Assembly: GCA_029204225.1 (NCBI GenBank)
Contig: MU832070.1
Location: 1-64,000, forward strand
Length of the DNA stretch: 64,000 nt
Source of the DNA: Diphasiastrum complanatum
Lineage: Eukaryota > Streptophyta > Lycopodiopsida > Lycopodiales > Lycopodiaceae
Direction of reading: 5' to 3'
The notes beneath the pieces are model-generated. The model ran no database searches. It was not told the DNA's origin and saw only the letters and a program-made list of their open reading frames with translations. The position numbers and the translations under genes were made by a program. How positions within the stretch are numbered: position 1 is the first letter of the stretch; the number at the start of each line of letters is the position of its first letter. Of the stretch, positions 49,454 to 61,465 are shown piece by piece.

Positions 49454-50965
49454 ATGACCACTCCTCAGGGACCTGATCAACCCCAGGAGAGAGGCTTCGA
49501 CGAACTTGAAACAGAAGCCTTGGCTTACAGAAAAGGGAAGGAACCCATGGAAGTGGAAGAACAGGAACAGTTCGCCGAAGAACTCGACGAACTGGTTACC
49601 AAGGAGCAGTTTCTCCAATTGGTAACAGAAGTGGATGAATTGAAGTTGGCATTAGCCAATTTCAAGTCCAGTGTGGACGACTCGTTCGCTGAACTCAAAA
49701 ACTTGATTTTGAGTTCCGCGAAAGGAAGCCTTCCCTCCACTTCTCAGTTATCCCCTTCTCCACTTCCATCAGTTTCGGGTGAGACTTTACGGTCTCACCC
49801 CAGTGTTTTTAAAGATATAAAACCTCCTACTTTTAATGGGGAAGAGAAGGATAGAAATGCAGATATTCTACAAACCTTCCTCAGCAAATGGAAGAACATT
49901 CATGCTCTTAAATAGACCCCTGACCATTTGCAAGCCATTGAGGCGAGTCTTTCCTTAGGGCCTATGGCCTATAAGTGGTGGTTAAATCTCCAGGAGACTG
50001 GGCAGACTCCCCGGTCATGGAAAGCTTTTGAAGAAGCCTTCCTAAGAGAATTTCTACCAAAAAATGAACTTGATAGGGCCTGGGAAGCCTGGGAAAGAAC
50101 AGTAATGGACAAGTCCCTCATCCAATATATCTCGCAGTATCGAGAAACAATTTTAAAGATTAAAAATATGGATGACTCTCAGAAAATCAGGGGATTTGTC
50201 CGTGGCCTCAAAGATGAATATAAAGTAGAGGTCCAGAGAAACTCGCCTACTACCCTTGAGCAAGCTCTCAGATATGCTCAAATCTATGATGATTCAGTGG
50301 GTAGGAAGAGGGCGAGACAGCAACCACTTTCTGAGCAGCCTCCTCAGAAAGACTTTCAATTTAAAAAGAAATTTTTAAAAAGAAAGAAAGAAGATAAATT
50401 TAAAGGTGAAGCTCCTCAGAAACGCCCTTCACTCATACAGCCCTTAAAACCAGATGATTTTGAGAAAGCCAAACAAGAACGTTTGTGCTTTGTGTGCATG
50501 GGCAAGGGACACACAGTCAGACAGTGTCCCAAGGGGCCTTTCACTAAAAAAGATAAGAAAGATAAAATACAAGTTCATCTTGTTCAGACTGTATGTTTCC
50601 CCAGTGACTCGGCAGCTTCTGAGATCAAAGTGTATCATGAAGATCATGAACACTGTTGCCAGCTGACCTCTGCAATGCTAGCGAGACCCTTCAGCTTTGG
50701 GCCGCATGACCTAGTACGTATGCATGGGAAAGTTGGTAACCAGTCAGTAAGAGTTATGGTTGATGATGGGGCAACCCATAATTTCATCAACTACACCCTG
50801 GTTAAAAAGCTTAAACTACCAGAAGTACCTAGTCAGCATAGGTACATAGTTTCATTAGCTAAGGGTGAAGATAAAAAAATATGGAAAACTATGGTAAGTA
50901 AGTTAAATCTTGGTATTCAGGGGTACCAAGATGAAATAAACTTTCAGATAATGCACCTGGATTGA
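49454..50965 (+). pseudogene. Gypsy Gag and protease
   Basis: Starts MTTPQGPDQPQERGFDELET. An acidic coiled N-terminus is followed by the capsid, where YKWWLNLQETG, FLREFLPKNE, YISQYRETIL and IRGFVRGLKDEY fit Retrotrans_gag. A lysine-rich stretch and the CCHC knuckle CFVCMGKGHTVRQC come next. The protease reads VMVDDGATHNFI, where the serine or threonine of D-S/T-G is D. A TAG at 49913-49915 interrupts after HALK. The frame resumes at once and ends in TGA at 50963-50965 within protease, in [14 protein letters not shown], where W is expected. Confidence 0.95.
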
Positions 50966-53080
50966 ACAGACATTGTTCTCGGGAGAGATTGGCTCTACAG
51001 TTTAGGACCTTCCCTCCACAGAAACTATCAGGAGAACACCCTCAGCTTTCAGCATAAAGGCCGAGAGATCCAGTTGCATGGGGAGCATGATGTTCCCAAC
51101 AGCCCTATGGTCTGCAGTTCAGAGCTCTGTCAGCTAATCGGAGACGAAGACCATCAGGTATTCTTATGTGACTTTCAGTTTATTCCTGAAGTTTCTATTT
51201 CCAGTTCTATTCAGCAGAAAATCAGTAAATTAGAAACTTTATTGTCTAAATTTAAAGATGTTTTTCCTGAAGATTTGCCACATGGTTTACCACCTAGCAG
51301 AGAGGTAGATCATGTAATAAACCTAGTACCAAGTACAGCACTTGTTTCTAAACCTCCGTATCGGGTCAGCCGAACAGAGGATGAAGAAATAACTAGGCAG
51401 TTAACAGATTATCTTGGGAAAGGCCAAATTCAGACCAGTAGTTCACCATGGGCCTCACCAGTCCTATTGGTGAAAAAGAAAGAGGGGTCTATGCGTCTTT
51501 GCGTAGATTACAGAGCCCTCAATAAAGTCACAATTAAGAATAAATACCCTATGCCTCGGGCAGACGAGTTGTTTGACCAACTCGACGGGGCTAAGTTTTT
51601 CAGCAAAATAGACCTCAGATCGGGATATCATCAAGTCCGTATAAAATCGGAAGATGTCTTGAAAACAGCTTTTAGGACTCGTCATGGTCATTATGAGTTT
51701 AAGGTGATGCCATTTGGGCTCACAAATGCTCCAGCTACCTTTATGACCTTGATGAACAGTGTCCTCAGACCATACTTGGGTAAGTTTGTAGTCGTATTTT
51801 TAGATGACATCCTCGTCTACAGCAAAACGAGGAAGGAGCATCTAAAACATCTCAGAAAGGTGTTTCGACTACTCAGAAAGCATAAGCTTTATGCTAAACA
51901 ATCCAAGTGTGAATTCTTCGTTGAAGAAGTAGCATATTTGGGTCACATTATCTCTTCAGATGGGATTAAGATGGACCCGGCCATACTCAGTTGGCTGAGA
52001 CCTCAGAATATTTTGGAACTTCAGATCTTTCTTGGTTTGGCGGGATATTACAGACGATTTGTCAAGGAATATGCTCAGATAGCAGTTCCTATGACAAATC
52101 TTCTTAAGGGGAAGGGAAAGGAGTTCATTTGGGAGTCCGCACAGCAGGAGAGCTTTGATGCTCTCAAAACAGCCTTAGCTACAGCACCAGTTTTAAAAGT
52201 CGTCGACCCCAATCAGCCATTTGTGGTCGAAACAGATGCTAGCGACTTTGCAGTAGGTGCTGTGCTAACTCAGGGTGGACGACCAGTTGCGTTCGAGAGT
52301 AAAAAACTCGAGCCAGCTCAGACTAGGTACAATGCCTATGAAAAGGAACTCTTTTCTATAGTCCATGCCCTTAAGACTTGGAGGCATTATTTGTATGGTG
52401 CCAACTTTGAGGTCCTGACAGACCATGAGAGTCTCAGATACCTTTGCAATCAACCTAAGCTTAGAGGTCGGAAAGCTCGTTGGGCAGAGTTGATGCAAGA
52501 GTTTGACATGTCTATCAGATATAGACGTGGAAAATTCAATACAGTAGCAGATGCCCTTAGCAGAATGCCTATGATAAACGAGCCGAGTTTTACTCAGATT
52601 CGTAATGAGTTACTCGAGTCCTTGAGAGGGAAATGCCAGCATGATGCATTCTTCTCTACTATCTGGAATTCAGTCCAGAACAGACAGTTACAGACTCCTA
52701 AACAAGTTCCCGGGGCTGGTGCCAGTTCATCCAAGAATATGGCAGCTTCCGTTGAGGATGATGATGAGTCCGAGTATACGTCGTCAGATGACGTTGAGGA
52801 TTCTGAGCCTGTATTACCCAAGCAAACCCCAGTGGTTGAGGGTCAGTTGACTCAAGGATTGAAATGGAAACAGTATTCCATTCAGGATGAGTATTTGCTC
52901 TATAGAGATAGAGTATGTGTCCCCAATTCAGAGGATTATAGGCAGCAGGTCCTATATGAATGTCATGACAATCCTAGTGCGGGACACCCAGGCATACAGA
53001 AGACCTATGAGCTTCTTCGTAGGCAATTTTTCTGGCCCAGTATGAAAAAGGACGTCCACCAGTATGTAACCAGTTGCTAG
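50966..53080 (+). pseudogene. Gypsy RT, RNase H and integrase zinc domain
   Basis: In frame with Gag. [85 protein letters not shown] and catalytic [11 protein letters not shown]. RNase [44 protein letters not shown] and the end VADALSRMP. Integrase HHCC: H in [14 protein letters not shown] and the first C in VTSC, then a TAG (53078-53080) before KCQ. The catalytic residues look intact. Confidence 0.97.
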
Positions 53081-54228
53081 AAATGTCAAGTAAATAAAGT
53101 AGAGCGTTTAAAGGCAGGAGGGTTGTTGCATCCCTTAGAAATACCAGCTGGTAAATGGGAGAGTATCTCCATGGATTTTATAGTAGGCCTGCCTAAATCC
53201 CAAAAGGGTAATGACGCTATATGGGTCACAGTTGACCGTCTGACCAAAATGGCTCATTTTATTCCGACCAAAACAACCGTTAGAGCTCCAGAGTTAGCGA
53301 GGTTGTTTGTAGACGGGCTATTTAAATTGTACGGTCTACCTTCCGGCATAGTCAGGACCGAGACAGTAAGTTTACTGGAAATTTTTGGAGGGCAGTATTC
53401 CATCATCTCCATACTAAACTTAATATGAGTACCACTGACCATCCACAGACGGACGGTCAAACAGAAAGGGTAAATCAAGTGCTGGAGGATATGCTTCGTG
53501 CATACGTCAGCAAGAAGCAGACTAATTGGGAGGAGTATCTCTCGATATTAGAGTTTGCTTACAACAGTACCAAACATTCAGCTACGGGATACAGCCCATT
53601 TATGCTGATGTACGGTTTTCAGCCACGCTCACCCACAGCTGTAGGGTTTAAACAAGAAAAAGTTGAAGCAGCCAGAAACTTTTTAGAGGACCTAAACCAG
53701 ATGATAGAACATGCTAAGCGTAGCATTAGGCAGTCCCAGGATCGAGCCAGGCATTATGCAGATCCACACAGACGGGATGTGCAGTTCTCCACTGGTGAGA
53801 AAGTCTACTTGAGAGTTCCAGTTGACTCTAAAACCCTCAAATCAGGAGTGTGTGCTAAGTTGTCTCCAAGGTATTGTGGTCCCTTTACCAGCAGTAGGAG
53901 ACTAGGCGAGGTCACCTATGAACTAGAACTCCCACACAGCAGTAAGGTTTTTCCAGTCTTTCATGTAAGTCAGTTACGAAAAGCCTTAACCAGATCAGAC
54001 AATCTGGTAGGGGACAGTGTTCTGGTTCTCCCATTGGATCCTCAACAACCTCCACATGAACCAGAGGAGATTCTTGATAGTAGAGAGACGTAGACTCGTC
54101 ATACTCTATACCGAGAATATCTGGTTAAGTGGAATGATCAGCCTGTTGAGAATGCCATTTGGGAAAGAGGCAGCGTCCTTCGCAAGATTTTTCCAGACTT
54201 TGTCTTAGAGGACCAAGACGGTTCTTAA
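53081..54228 (+). pseudogene. Gypsy integrase core and chromodomain-like tail
   Basis: Begins with KCQ of the zinc domain. SMDFIVGLPKSQKGNDAIWV holds the first catalytic D, and WVTVDRLTKMAHFIP follows. Near 53352 one base appears lost, which throws the second-D block out of frame until MSTTDHPQTDGQTERVNQVL (53425 on). The GPFTSSRRLGEVTYELELP fold, HVSQLRK and then a TAG (54091-54093) follow. After it REYLVKWNDQ and AIWERGSVLRKIFPDF read as a chromodomain-like module ending at TAA (54226-54228). That module is typical of chromoviruses, where it directs integration to heterochromatin. Confidence 0.92.
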
Positions 54229-54239
54229 GGGGGAGGGAG
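54227..54239 (+). other. Gypsy polypurine tract
   Basis: AAGGGGGAGGGAG immediately before the 3' LTR. It overlaps the last stop codon. Confidence 0.9.
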
Positions 54240-54597
54240 TGTTACAAGCTCGTAACGAGTGCCGAACCCTAGAGAACACAGATAGGTCAGATACCACAGT
54301 CAGGGTCGTGTCCAACGTACATGACCAACAGGGCAAGACAGTGTGAGTAGTGTGCCCCAGCACGGTCCATAGCCATGGCGGGCCTAACACAGCCTAGGGA
54401 CCCTGTCAGCAGGATAGGGCCCCCAGTTGGGTCCCGACGTGCAGTCGGCCACGTCAGTGCCACGTGGCCGACACTGGGCAGTAGCGTGCTACCAGTCCTC
54501 ACACTGGGCTAGGAGGGGCTTACTCTATATCAGGGAGTAGGCAAGGTTGGGTGGATCAGTTAGTGTTTGCCCTACTGTGGTGTTTGGATCTATTACA
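54240..54597 (+). repeat. Gypsy 3' LTR
   Basis: 358 bp, same length as the 5' copy. Its 5' palindrome is broken by two substitutions (TGTTACAAGCTCGTAACG). Confidence 0.96.
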
Positions 54598-54602
54598 GGT
54601 AG

Positions 54603-55483
54603 TAACTTCTCCCTCCCCCCCTCCGATTTACGAACCAACGCCAGCAACAGATGAGCTGCGCTCACTCGTACGAATCCCGAGGTAGAGTAATAGCTCGGAT
54701 TCCGAGGCACAGATTTGTGAGCCAGAGAATTTGAGCTCCAACTGCGTGCTGGGTGGATAAAAGGTAAACAAAAAAAAATTGTTTGAAAAGAAACCCTGTT
54801 CCGTGGACCAGACCGTAGGTAAAAAAGGGAGGCGCTTGTACTACGTGCCGACCTTACCATAAATTTTTCTTTTTTTTCCCACGCTTATGTGATGTGGGTC
54901 TGCCCACAGGACCTCTTCTGAGCCAGGCGCTCCAGCCAATGTTGTGTCGAATCGCGATTCATTGAAAGAACCGCGATTTGAAAGACCTTTTTGAAAAGGT
55001 CCGGTTCGAACCGTTTTTTCAGTTCGAACCATTTTTTAAAAAAAAAAAAAATCGTCCTCGCGACTTTCTACTCGCGACTCCTCCTCGCGACCTCCTGGGA
55101 CTTGCATGCTCCTCGCGACTCCTCCTCGCGACCTCCTGCTCCTCGTGACTCCTCGCGACCTCCTGGGACCTGCATGCTCCTCGCGACTCCTCCTCGCGAC
55201 CTCCTGCTCCTCGCGACCTCTTGCTACTGATCCTTGCGACCTCCTGGGACCTGCAGCCTGCTCGTTACCTCCCCGGCCCCCCTGCTCGTTACCCCCCCTG
55301 GGCCCTGAAGCTTCCCAGATTTCCGCGCCTGAGAGAGAGAGATATCCGAGACACTGGACAGATTCCAGAATATAGATCTTGTCTTGAAGCCTGCAGAAGA
55401 TTGCACTATGCTGGAGCCCTGACAAATTATCTTATTCCGGTGTCTAAAACAGATGTGGATAGATCCGCGAGTCTGGAGAGAAA

Positions 55484-55527
<44 letters not shown>

Positions 55528-55842
55528 GGAATTGTGTGTCTCACGTGTGGCTGTTCAGTGTGTGTTCAATGTGTGTGACTGTTGACAAATGTGTGAGTGT
55601 GTGTGTGTTAAATGTGTGACAATGTGTGTGTGTGTTTTGTGTGTGTGACATGTGTGAATAGATTTTTAAGTTAAAAGAGTGTGTTTGAGTCTTTGAGAGA
55701 GAGGGAGGTAGACTTAGGGGTGGGTGTGTGTGTGTGTGTGGAGGGAGGTCCGAGGGAGAGTTAGCCTTTAGGTGTGTGAGTGAAAAATCAGAATTTCGGA
55801 GGGGGACCCGGGAGAGAGACTAGAATCTAGATAGTAGATACC
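54603..55842. other. 5' region of hAT copy A: palindromes, CTCCTCGCGA repeats, GA and GT tracts
   Basis: 54950-55030 holds GAATCGCGATTC and GGTTCGAACC palindromes and a T/A run. The 55060-55262 repeat is described separately. (GA)n occupies 55488-55526, and GTGTGTGT-rich sequence runs to about 55740. The leader just before the BED exon resembles that of hAT copy B, so this is probably 5' non-coding sequence of the transposon. Confidence 0.5.
55060..55262. repeat. CpG-rich CTCCTCGCGA repeat, ~70-80-bp period
   Basis: GCGACCTCCTGGGACTTGCA at 55087 recurs at about 55156 and 55237 with the intervening CTCCTCGCGACTCCTCCTCG string. The palindrome TCGCGA recurs many times. The ORFs through it are compositional. 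Confidence 0.85.
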
Positions 55843-56605
55843 ATGCCGAGAGAGAAGGATCCCTTGTGGGATCATGTGACAGTTGCTTCTAATTATGGCG
55901 CCTCAGGCACTAAGAGGTGGACTTGCAAGTATTGTGGCAAGGAATACACAGGTGGCCCCACTAGAATAAAGGCACACCTATTGCGTCTACGTGGTTATGA
56001 GATCGCAGGTTGTGAGCGAGCACCTGACTCATTGATGATACTTGCACCTCCATCTACGGCTACCTCGGAGGGTCATCATTCGCCCACAGGTTGGTGAATC
56101 GTGATCGTAAATTGTAATCAATGATTCAGAATTCTGAAGCTGTTAATAGTTATAACTTATAAATCCATTATCCTGTGTTGAGATTCCTGTCACCGGAGTT
56201 ATTGACAATTGAAAGTTGTTGCTAGATGCTAAATAGAAAATATTTGCATTGATGATTGTGTTGTATAATTCATTGCATAAGCCATATCGTATGTACTTTG
56301 ACATTACTACAATCTACAGACTACTACAGTCTACCACGATTCATCTATCTCCACTGTAATTTGTCGTAGATTCTAGAATCTAGATAGTAACTAATGATTT
56401 GCGGCCATTGGCAATGTGCAACAGTTCCAACGGGCCCTTCCACATCACAGGGTCAAACTCAGAGTCAGAGTGATGCGGTGGCACCATTGTCACAAGGCTC
56501 TTCTCAAGCCCAGAGCCGTACTGGTACACTTCTTAGGGGTAGAGATGTGTATCTGGCATCCTTTCAGCAAAGTAACAAGGACATAGCCACTGTATCTGTC
56601 AATGT
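55843..56605 (+). pseudogene. hAT transposase copy A, N-terminal exons with BED zinc finger
   Basis: Exon 1 (55843-56089, donor CACAG/GT) starts MPREKDPLWDHVTVASNYG. It carries the BED finger CKYCGKEYTGGPTRIKAHLL with C-X2-C and H, and a later cysteine. Exon 2 begins at 56425 after an AACAG acceptor; phases match (1+2). It encodes a Ser/Gln-rich linker and LRGRDVYLASFQQSNKDIAT, homologous to copy B. Similarity stops near 56600, where the insertion carrying copies B and C begins. BED fingers bind DNA at transposon ends. Confidence 0.85.
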
Positions 56606-56879
56606 TTCGAGGGCTCGTTTCATACGTCGTTTCGAAACGCGTTTGAAACGACTGGTTCTGGTTCGAAACGGGATTTTTTTTTTAGGGTTTTTTTTTTTTT
56701 GAATGTGTTTTTGAGGGTTTACACATAGGATTCAGTATGTGGTCACTGCCAACTGGTCACGACTCAGTGCTCACTTGACACTTTCCTCAGTCAATTGTTG
56801 ATATTGTCACCATTCATCATACATATTACAGTCTCAATTTTCAAACATCCAAGAACTTCCAAAAATTGTAAAGTTTAAA

Positions 56880-57140
56880 CAGTAAAGTTACAAACTAATA
56901 ACTATTATCTATAGAAGTTAGAACTTTCAACTTTCAACTTACTACTTACTACTTAGTACTTAGAAGTTACTAGTTAGTACTTACAAGTTTGAAGTTACAA
57001 GTTACAAGTTACAAATTACAAATTACAATGCACTGACCAGTGACCACTAACTTGGAAGTAACTTCAAGTTGGCAGAGGGCACTAAGTTCTAACTTCTAAG
57101 TAGTAAGTAGTAAGTTCTAACTAGTATTAAGTAATAAGTA
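56880..57140. repeat. Subterminal AAGTTA/TAACTT word cluster, left
   Basis: Dense overlapping words such as ACTTACTACTTACTACTTAG and AAGTTACAAGTTACAAGTTA occur in both orientations. A matching cluster lies at 61325-61465 near the other end, and sparser versions occur in the introns between. Subterminal motif clusters of this kind are transposase-binding sites in known hAT elements. Confidence 0.6.
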
Positions 57141-57462
57141 ACTACTAACAATTTTGAATTTACAAATCAGACTTCAGTGAATCACAAATTACAATTCAAG
57201 AGCCAAAAGTTTAAACGTTAAAGTTTAAAGTAAACTGTAAAAGCAATGATGCTATCAATAATCATGCTGCATAAATAACAAGAGTGTCAAGCGTGGCCTC
57301 GGCCCTCAAGGATCAAGCCTGAGGCCCCATGAGTCTGAAGTCAACTGTCATATGTAAACAGTAATATGTATAACTACTATGCTAGAGCCCTCAGCCTAGA
57401 GTATGCCACTAATAACTATCATCTATGATCTATGCTGAGCAGTGAGTACTGAGCACTGAGTG

Positions 57463-57481
57463 CCCCCCCCCCCCCCCCCCC
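57463..57481. repeat. Poly-C tract
   Basis: About 19 consecutive C, just beyond the stop of hAT copy B. Confidence 0.95.
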
Positions 57482-57497
57482 AATGCCCATCCAGGCT

Positions 57498-59442
57498 CTA
57501 GCCTCTAGCTGCCCGCCTCGGATGTTGTCGTCGTGGAGGCACTGGCATGTCCTCAGGTTCAATGTCATCCTCCCCATCATCATAGTCACCCTCATCCTCC
57601 TCATCCGATCCCTCACCCTCAGTGGTGGATTCCTCATCTGAGTCAGAGCTAGAGGGACTCTCAGAGGTGTCTGAGACTGCTGCATGGCTCGGGCCCTCTC
57701 CTGCGCTCCTGGTCCTCTGTGCTGAAGCTCGAGTGGTAGGCCCTGCGCAATGCACACAAGGAAATTCACCAAGAATCATGCCATGTCTACAACCTCCTTG
57801 ACCCAGGGTAATCTCCCAATGTCTTCAACTAGGAGGTCAAGACAATGTGCAACACATGGACTCCAGAAAATCCAAGGGTACTTCTCATTCACCATCTTCC
57901 CCATGGCAACACAATTGGACGCGTTGTCCGTGACAACCTGCATTGGAATTCCGACAATGGTCGAATCATAACTCATGAACAATGAACATTCACCATTGAG
58001 CATTCCGGAAGCAAATGCAAATGCAAATTGCAAATGTAAATGGCAAGTGCAAATTGCAACGTTCAAAACAATAATCACGATTCACAAAATGTAAGTTGTC
58101 ACTTGTAACTTACTAAGTTCTAACTTCAAAGCTGAGAGCTCAATGTCGAAAGTTTTAAAGTTGAAACTTGAAAGTGGCAAGTGGCAAGTGCATACCTGGA
58201 CAACATTCTCTTTTCCGACCTCCTCAATGGCCTGTGAGATGTACTCAAACAATCTCCTGCCATCCAATGCCATGCCTAAGACACCAATATATTCACAAGA
58301 TGGCGCCTCCTTGCATCGGTCCAACCATCTGATATTATAGTGCATCCAAACCTAAAACATTCAACAACACTTTCAAGTTTCAACTAACTAAGTTGCAACT
58401 TGCAATTTGCAAATTTGGAGATTGAAATTTCAAAGTTAGAAACTTCAAACTTGAAAGTACTAATTTCTAAAGTAGTAAGTGGCAAGTGCAAAGGTTTTGA
58501 AGATGTAAGGTAACAGGTTACAGGTATACCTCGCCCATGACTTTCTAATGGGCTGTAGGTCAGCATCCACGGACTGCCGCTCAGCATGTAGCTCTCTCGT
58601 CCTCAGCTGCTCCATGGTCGGGCCCTCCCACTTAACACCGATACGAGATACTGCTTGCATCATATCCCTCCATGCAGGGGTCTGTGCCACATGAAAAGGG
58701 AGGTCACACAAGTAAAAGCACCTCCTAATAGCAATAGCAGTTGCATCCATGTGCGACTGCTGGAAGGCTGTCACAAAAACATCCCTGCCTCTCACATGTC
58801 CTCTACCCCGTCCCCTAATAGTGCTACCAATAGCACTACTGCCGGCCCCACCAACTGGCACTACAGGAGTCTCTCCAGAAGAAGGTGGAATGGATGCTGC
58901 AGCGGAGCTAGTGCCAGCTACATGTGCCGGCTGCGATAGGGAATCTCGGTGCTCTGCCGCACTTGTAACAATAACATTGGTGTTACAACTTACTACTAAC
59001 TAGTTACGCAGCAGGCTTTAGGTAATAAATTATAGTCACTGGTCAGTGAGAGAGCTCAGGGAACAATCACTAATTACTTAATACTCATTAGTAAATTGTA
59101 ATCAAAGTTTAAAGTTATAGAATAAACTTTTAAGTTTTAGCTTTAGATCAAATTTCAAATTTCCAATTAATGTCATTGATCAAACAAGATTCAGGAATCA
59201 CCTGTGCCTGAAGTAGTGGCAAGAGAGTCGACCCCGATCCCGTTAATCCTCAGTGACTCTGGGGCCTGAGTGCAAACGGTGATCACATATACTCGAAGAC
59301 GTAAAAGATGCACCTTGATTCGAACGGGGCCACCTCCATAAGTGTTCCCGCAATACTTGCAAGTCCACTTCTTCGTGCCTGATGTGCCATAAGCTGAATT
59401 AAGGGTGACGTGATCCCATAAGGGATCCCACTGTCTGGGCAT
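57498..59442 (-). pseudogene. hAT transposase copy B, internally deleted
   Basis: Minus strand. Exon 1 (59442-59202) starts MPRQWDPLWDHVTLNSAYG with the BED finger CKYCGNTYGGGPVRIKVHLL. The next exon (about 58990-58680 and on) has a linker, GRGRGHVRGRDVFVTAFQQS and FHVAQTPAWRDMMQAV. DUF659 follows with GCTIISDGWTDARRRHLVNI (58340-58283), a frameshift near 58272, then LDGRRLFEYISQAIEEVGKE. After the intron 58195-57938 comes VVTDNASNCVAMGKM...WSPCVAHCLDLLVEDIG. The sequence then jumps straight to the acidic tail exon (57742-57498, acceptor GCGCAG). The core and dimerisation exons that belong between are missing, so this is an internally deleted, non-autonomous copy. Confidence 0.85.
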
Positions 59443-59668
59443 TGCTAATAGCTATCTAGTGTCAACAAAACAATAACTGTATTAAATTCAGACTTCAAAT
59501 TAAAAACTAATCCTAAATTCTAATTTCAAAACGGTAAACCTATGCTCTAAGTTCTAACCTCAATCTATCCCTATCCTCTCTCTCTCTAGACTCTCTCTCT
59601 CTCAATCTCACACACACACACACACACATGTCACGACAGTCTCAAGACTCACACACACACACCACACA

Positions 59669-61029
59669 ATGATTTTCAAATTTTATAGGGTTGAAGAAGA
59701 AATAAGAGAAAAGTGGCAAGCCAGGTGGGAGTGGTTCCATCAGCCGCTACACGCTATGGCTTGTATTTTTCATCCTCTATGGAGGAATGAAGATCAGTTC
59801 CATGATGCAGAGCTCCGACAAGGATGGCGCACATACATTGAGAGGGTCTATCCTGATCTTGTCATGCAGGATTCACTCAGGGATGATCTTAATGTCTTCA
59901 GGTATAAGTCCTTAGTCATGACAATTCTCTAACATTTGTTATTTTTTCAAGTCCTTTGTCTTTCTTGAATCCCAATGAAGTGAGTGGCCACATTGTCACA
60001 CTCGGCACTCACTCATGAATGATCTTCAATGTGCATTGTCACAACTCAAGTGTGCACTATACAGGCGTGAGGCTCTTGAGTTTGGGTGTCCAGGAGCGCG
60101 GTTCAGAGAAGGACAACTGCGCCCTGTTTCATGGTCGGACAAGTATGGGGGTGATTGTCCTCAATTGCAAAAGCTCGCCATACGCATTCTCTCATAGGAT
60201 TGCACATCGAGTGCATGTGAGAGGAATTGGAGTTTGTTCTCTCTGATTCATACGAAGAGGAGGAACAGGCTTAGTGTTGCACAATTAGACAGGTTGGTGT
60301 ATGTGCACGCCAATCTGCGGCTTCTGAAGAAGATGAAGGGGGGTGGGGCGAGGGAGCCTATGCAAGTAAATTGTACTTTGATAGTTGCAATTGTGTTTGA
60401 ACATTGAAATTTGAATCCTTAGTGACATTCTGAATGTGTTGTTCTACTGTCTACATACTGCAGGTAAATCCAGATGACATTCATGTGACAAAGGTTCCAG
60501 AACTACCACCAAGGTCACAGGAGGTAGAGGACGTGTATGCACTACTCTATGATGACGCCATGCAGTTTGCAGGTGAATTTCAAGTTCCACTTTCAAGCTT
60601 TGAAATTTGAATTAGCCCTTGAGCCTTGAGGCTTGGGCCCTCGCAAGTTGGTCCTTGCCACTTGGAAGTTTGAACTTTGAGCTCCATCCCATGTTCTAAG
60701 TAGTAACTAGCTTTAGAAATTAGAATTGAAACTTGTGATTGTGAATTGTAACCCTTTGCCAATCTCTGCGTGCAGGACCTACCACTCGGGCTGCTGCACG
60801 TCGCAGGACAGGGGGAGAGGCTTCCAATTCTCGAGCCCACGAGGACGAGGAGCCACTAGAAGACGAAGACGACGCAGAGACCTCGGAAGATGAAGCTGAC
60901 AGCGAGGATTCCTCAAAGCATGAGACTGATCCATCTGATGATGCTAATAGCATTGATGAGGATCCTGCTCCTGAGCCTGCACGTACGAGGTCACAGCTTC
61001 CACGGGTGACTAGGAGGAGGCTACGTTAG
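59669..61029 (+). pseudogene. hAT transposase copy C, C-terminal half with dimerisation domain
   Basis: Exons with GT-AG borders: about 59669-59901, 60065-60365, 60464-60572 and 60776-61029. The first has EKWQARWEWFHQPLHAMACI. The second holds the hAT dimerisation motif: SWSDKYGGDCPQLQKLAIRI, then a TAG (60195-60197) where Q is expected, then CTSSACERNWSLFSLIHTKR and LDRLVYVHANLRL. The last exon encodes the acidic tail with GPTTRAAARR, homologous to the tail of copy B. Apart from the single TAG it reads cleanly. No BED or DUF659 precedes it; instead copy B diverges away on the other strand. It is therefore 5'-truncated. Confidence 0.88.
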
Positions 61030-61324
61030 GCTTTAGTGACTAGTCTACCTTAGGGGGACTCAGGAGACTGGCCCATTTGTATTTACTATTTAGTATTTAG
61101 TATTCTGGTTAGTTTATAGAAATTAGGAGTTGAATTTGAACTTTGAAGTTTTAAGATTATAAACTTGAGCAGCGTTACTACCATTTGGCATTTATGGATG
61201 AGTTAAAACTACATATATGATTCAAGACTCAGGTAACAAGTTTACATTTTGGTAATGTTCAAATGTGGAATGTTTCAATTATCAATGTTGAATGTCGCAT
61301 GGGATTTGTACTCACAGACTACGG

Positions 61325-61465
61325 CAAGTTGTAAGTTGTAACTCAAGGGTTAATAATTAGAAGTTAGTACTTACTACTTAGTATTGTAACTTGTTACTTG
61401 TAAGTTGTAAGCTTTTAGAAGTTAGAACTTAGTACTATAATCTATTACTTGTTAAAAGTTACACA
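61325..61465. repeat. Subterminal AAGTTA/TAACTT word cluster, right
   Basis: GTAAGTTGTAACTC, GAAGTTAGTACTTACTACTT, TGTAACTTGTTACTTGTAAG and similar. This is the counterpart of the left cluster, about 230 bp from the right edge of the insertion. Confidence 0.6.

Larger units (their letters stand above)
48192..54597 (+). mobile_element. Structurally complete Ty3/gypsy retrotransposon with chromodomain-like C-terminus
   Basis: 6406 bp with 358-bp LTRs at both ends (about seven differences, 98%) and target duplication GGTAG at 48187-48191 and 54598-54602. Primer site, Gag, protease, RT, RNase H, integrase, chromodomain-like tail and polypurine tract are in canonical order. One polyprotein frame from 49454 is cut by TAG (49913), TGA (50963) and TAG (53078), a one-base loss near 53352 and a TAG (54091). 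It is therefore non-autonomous in its present state. It is the youngest complete gypsy copy here. Confidence 0.97.
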
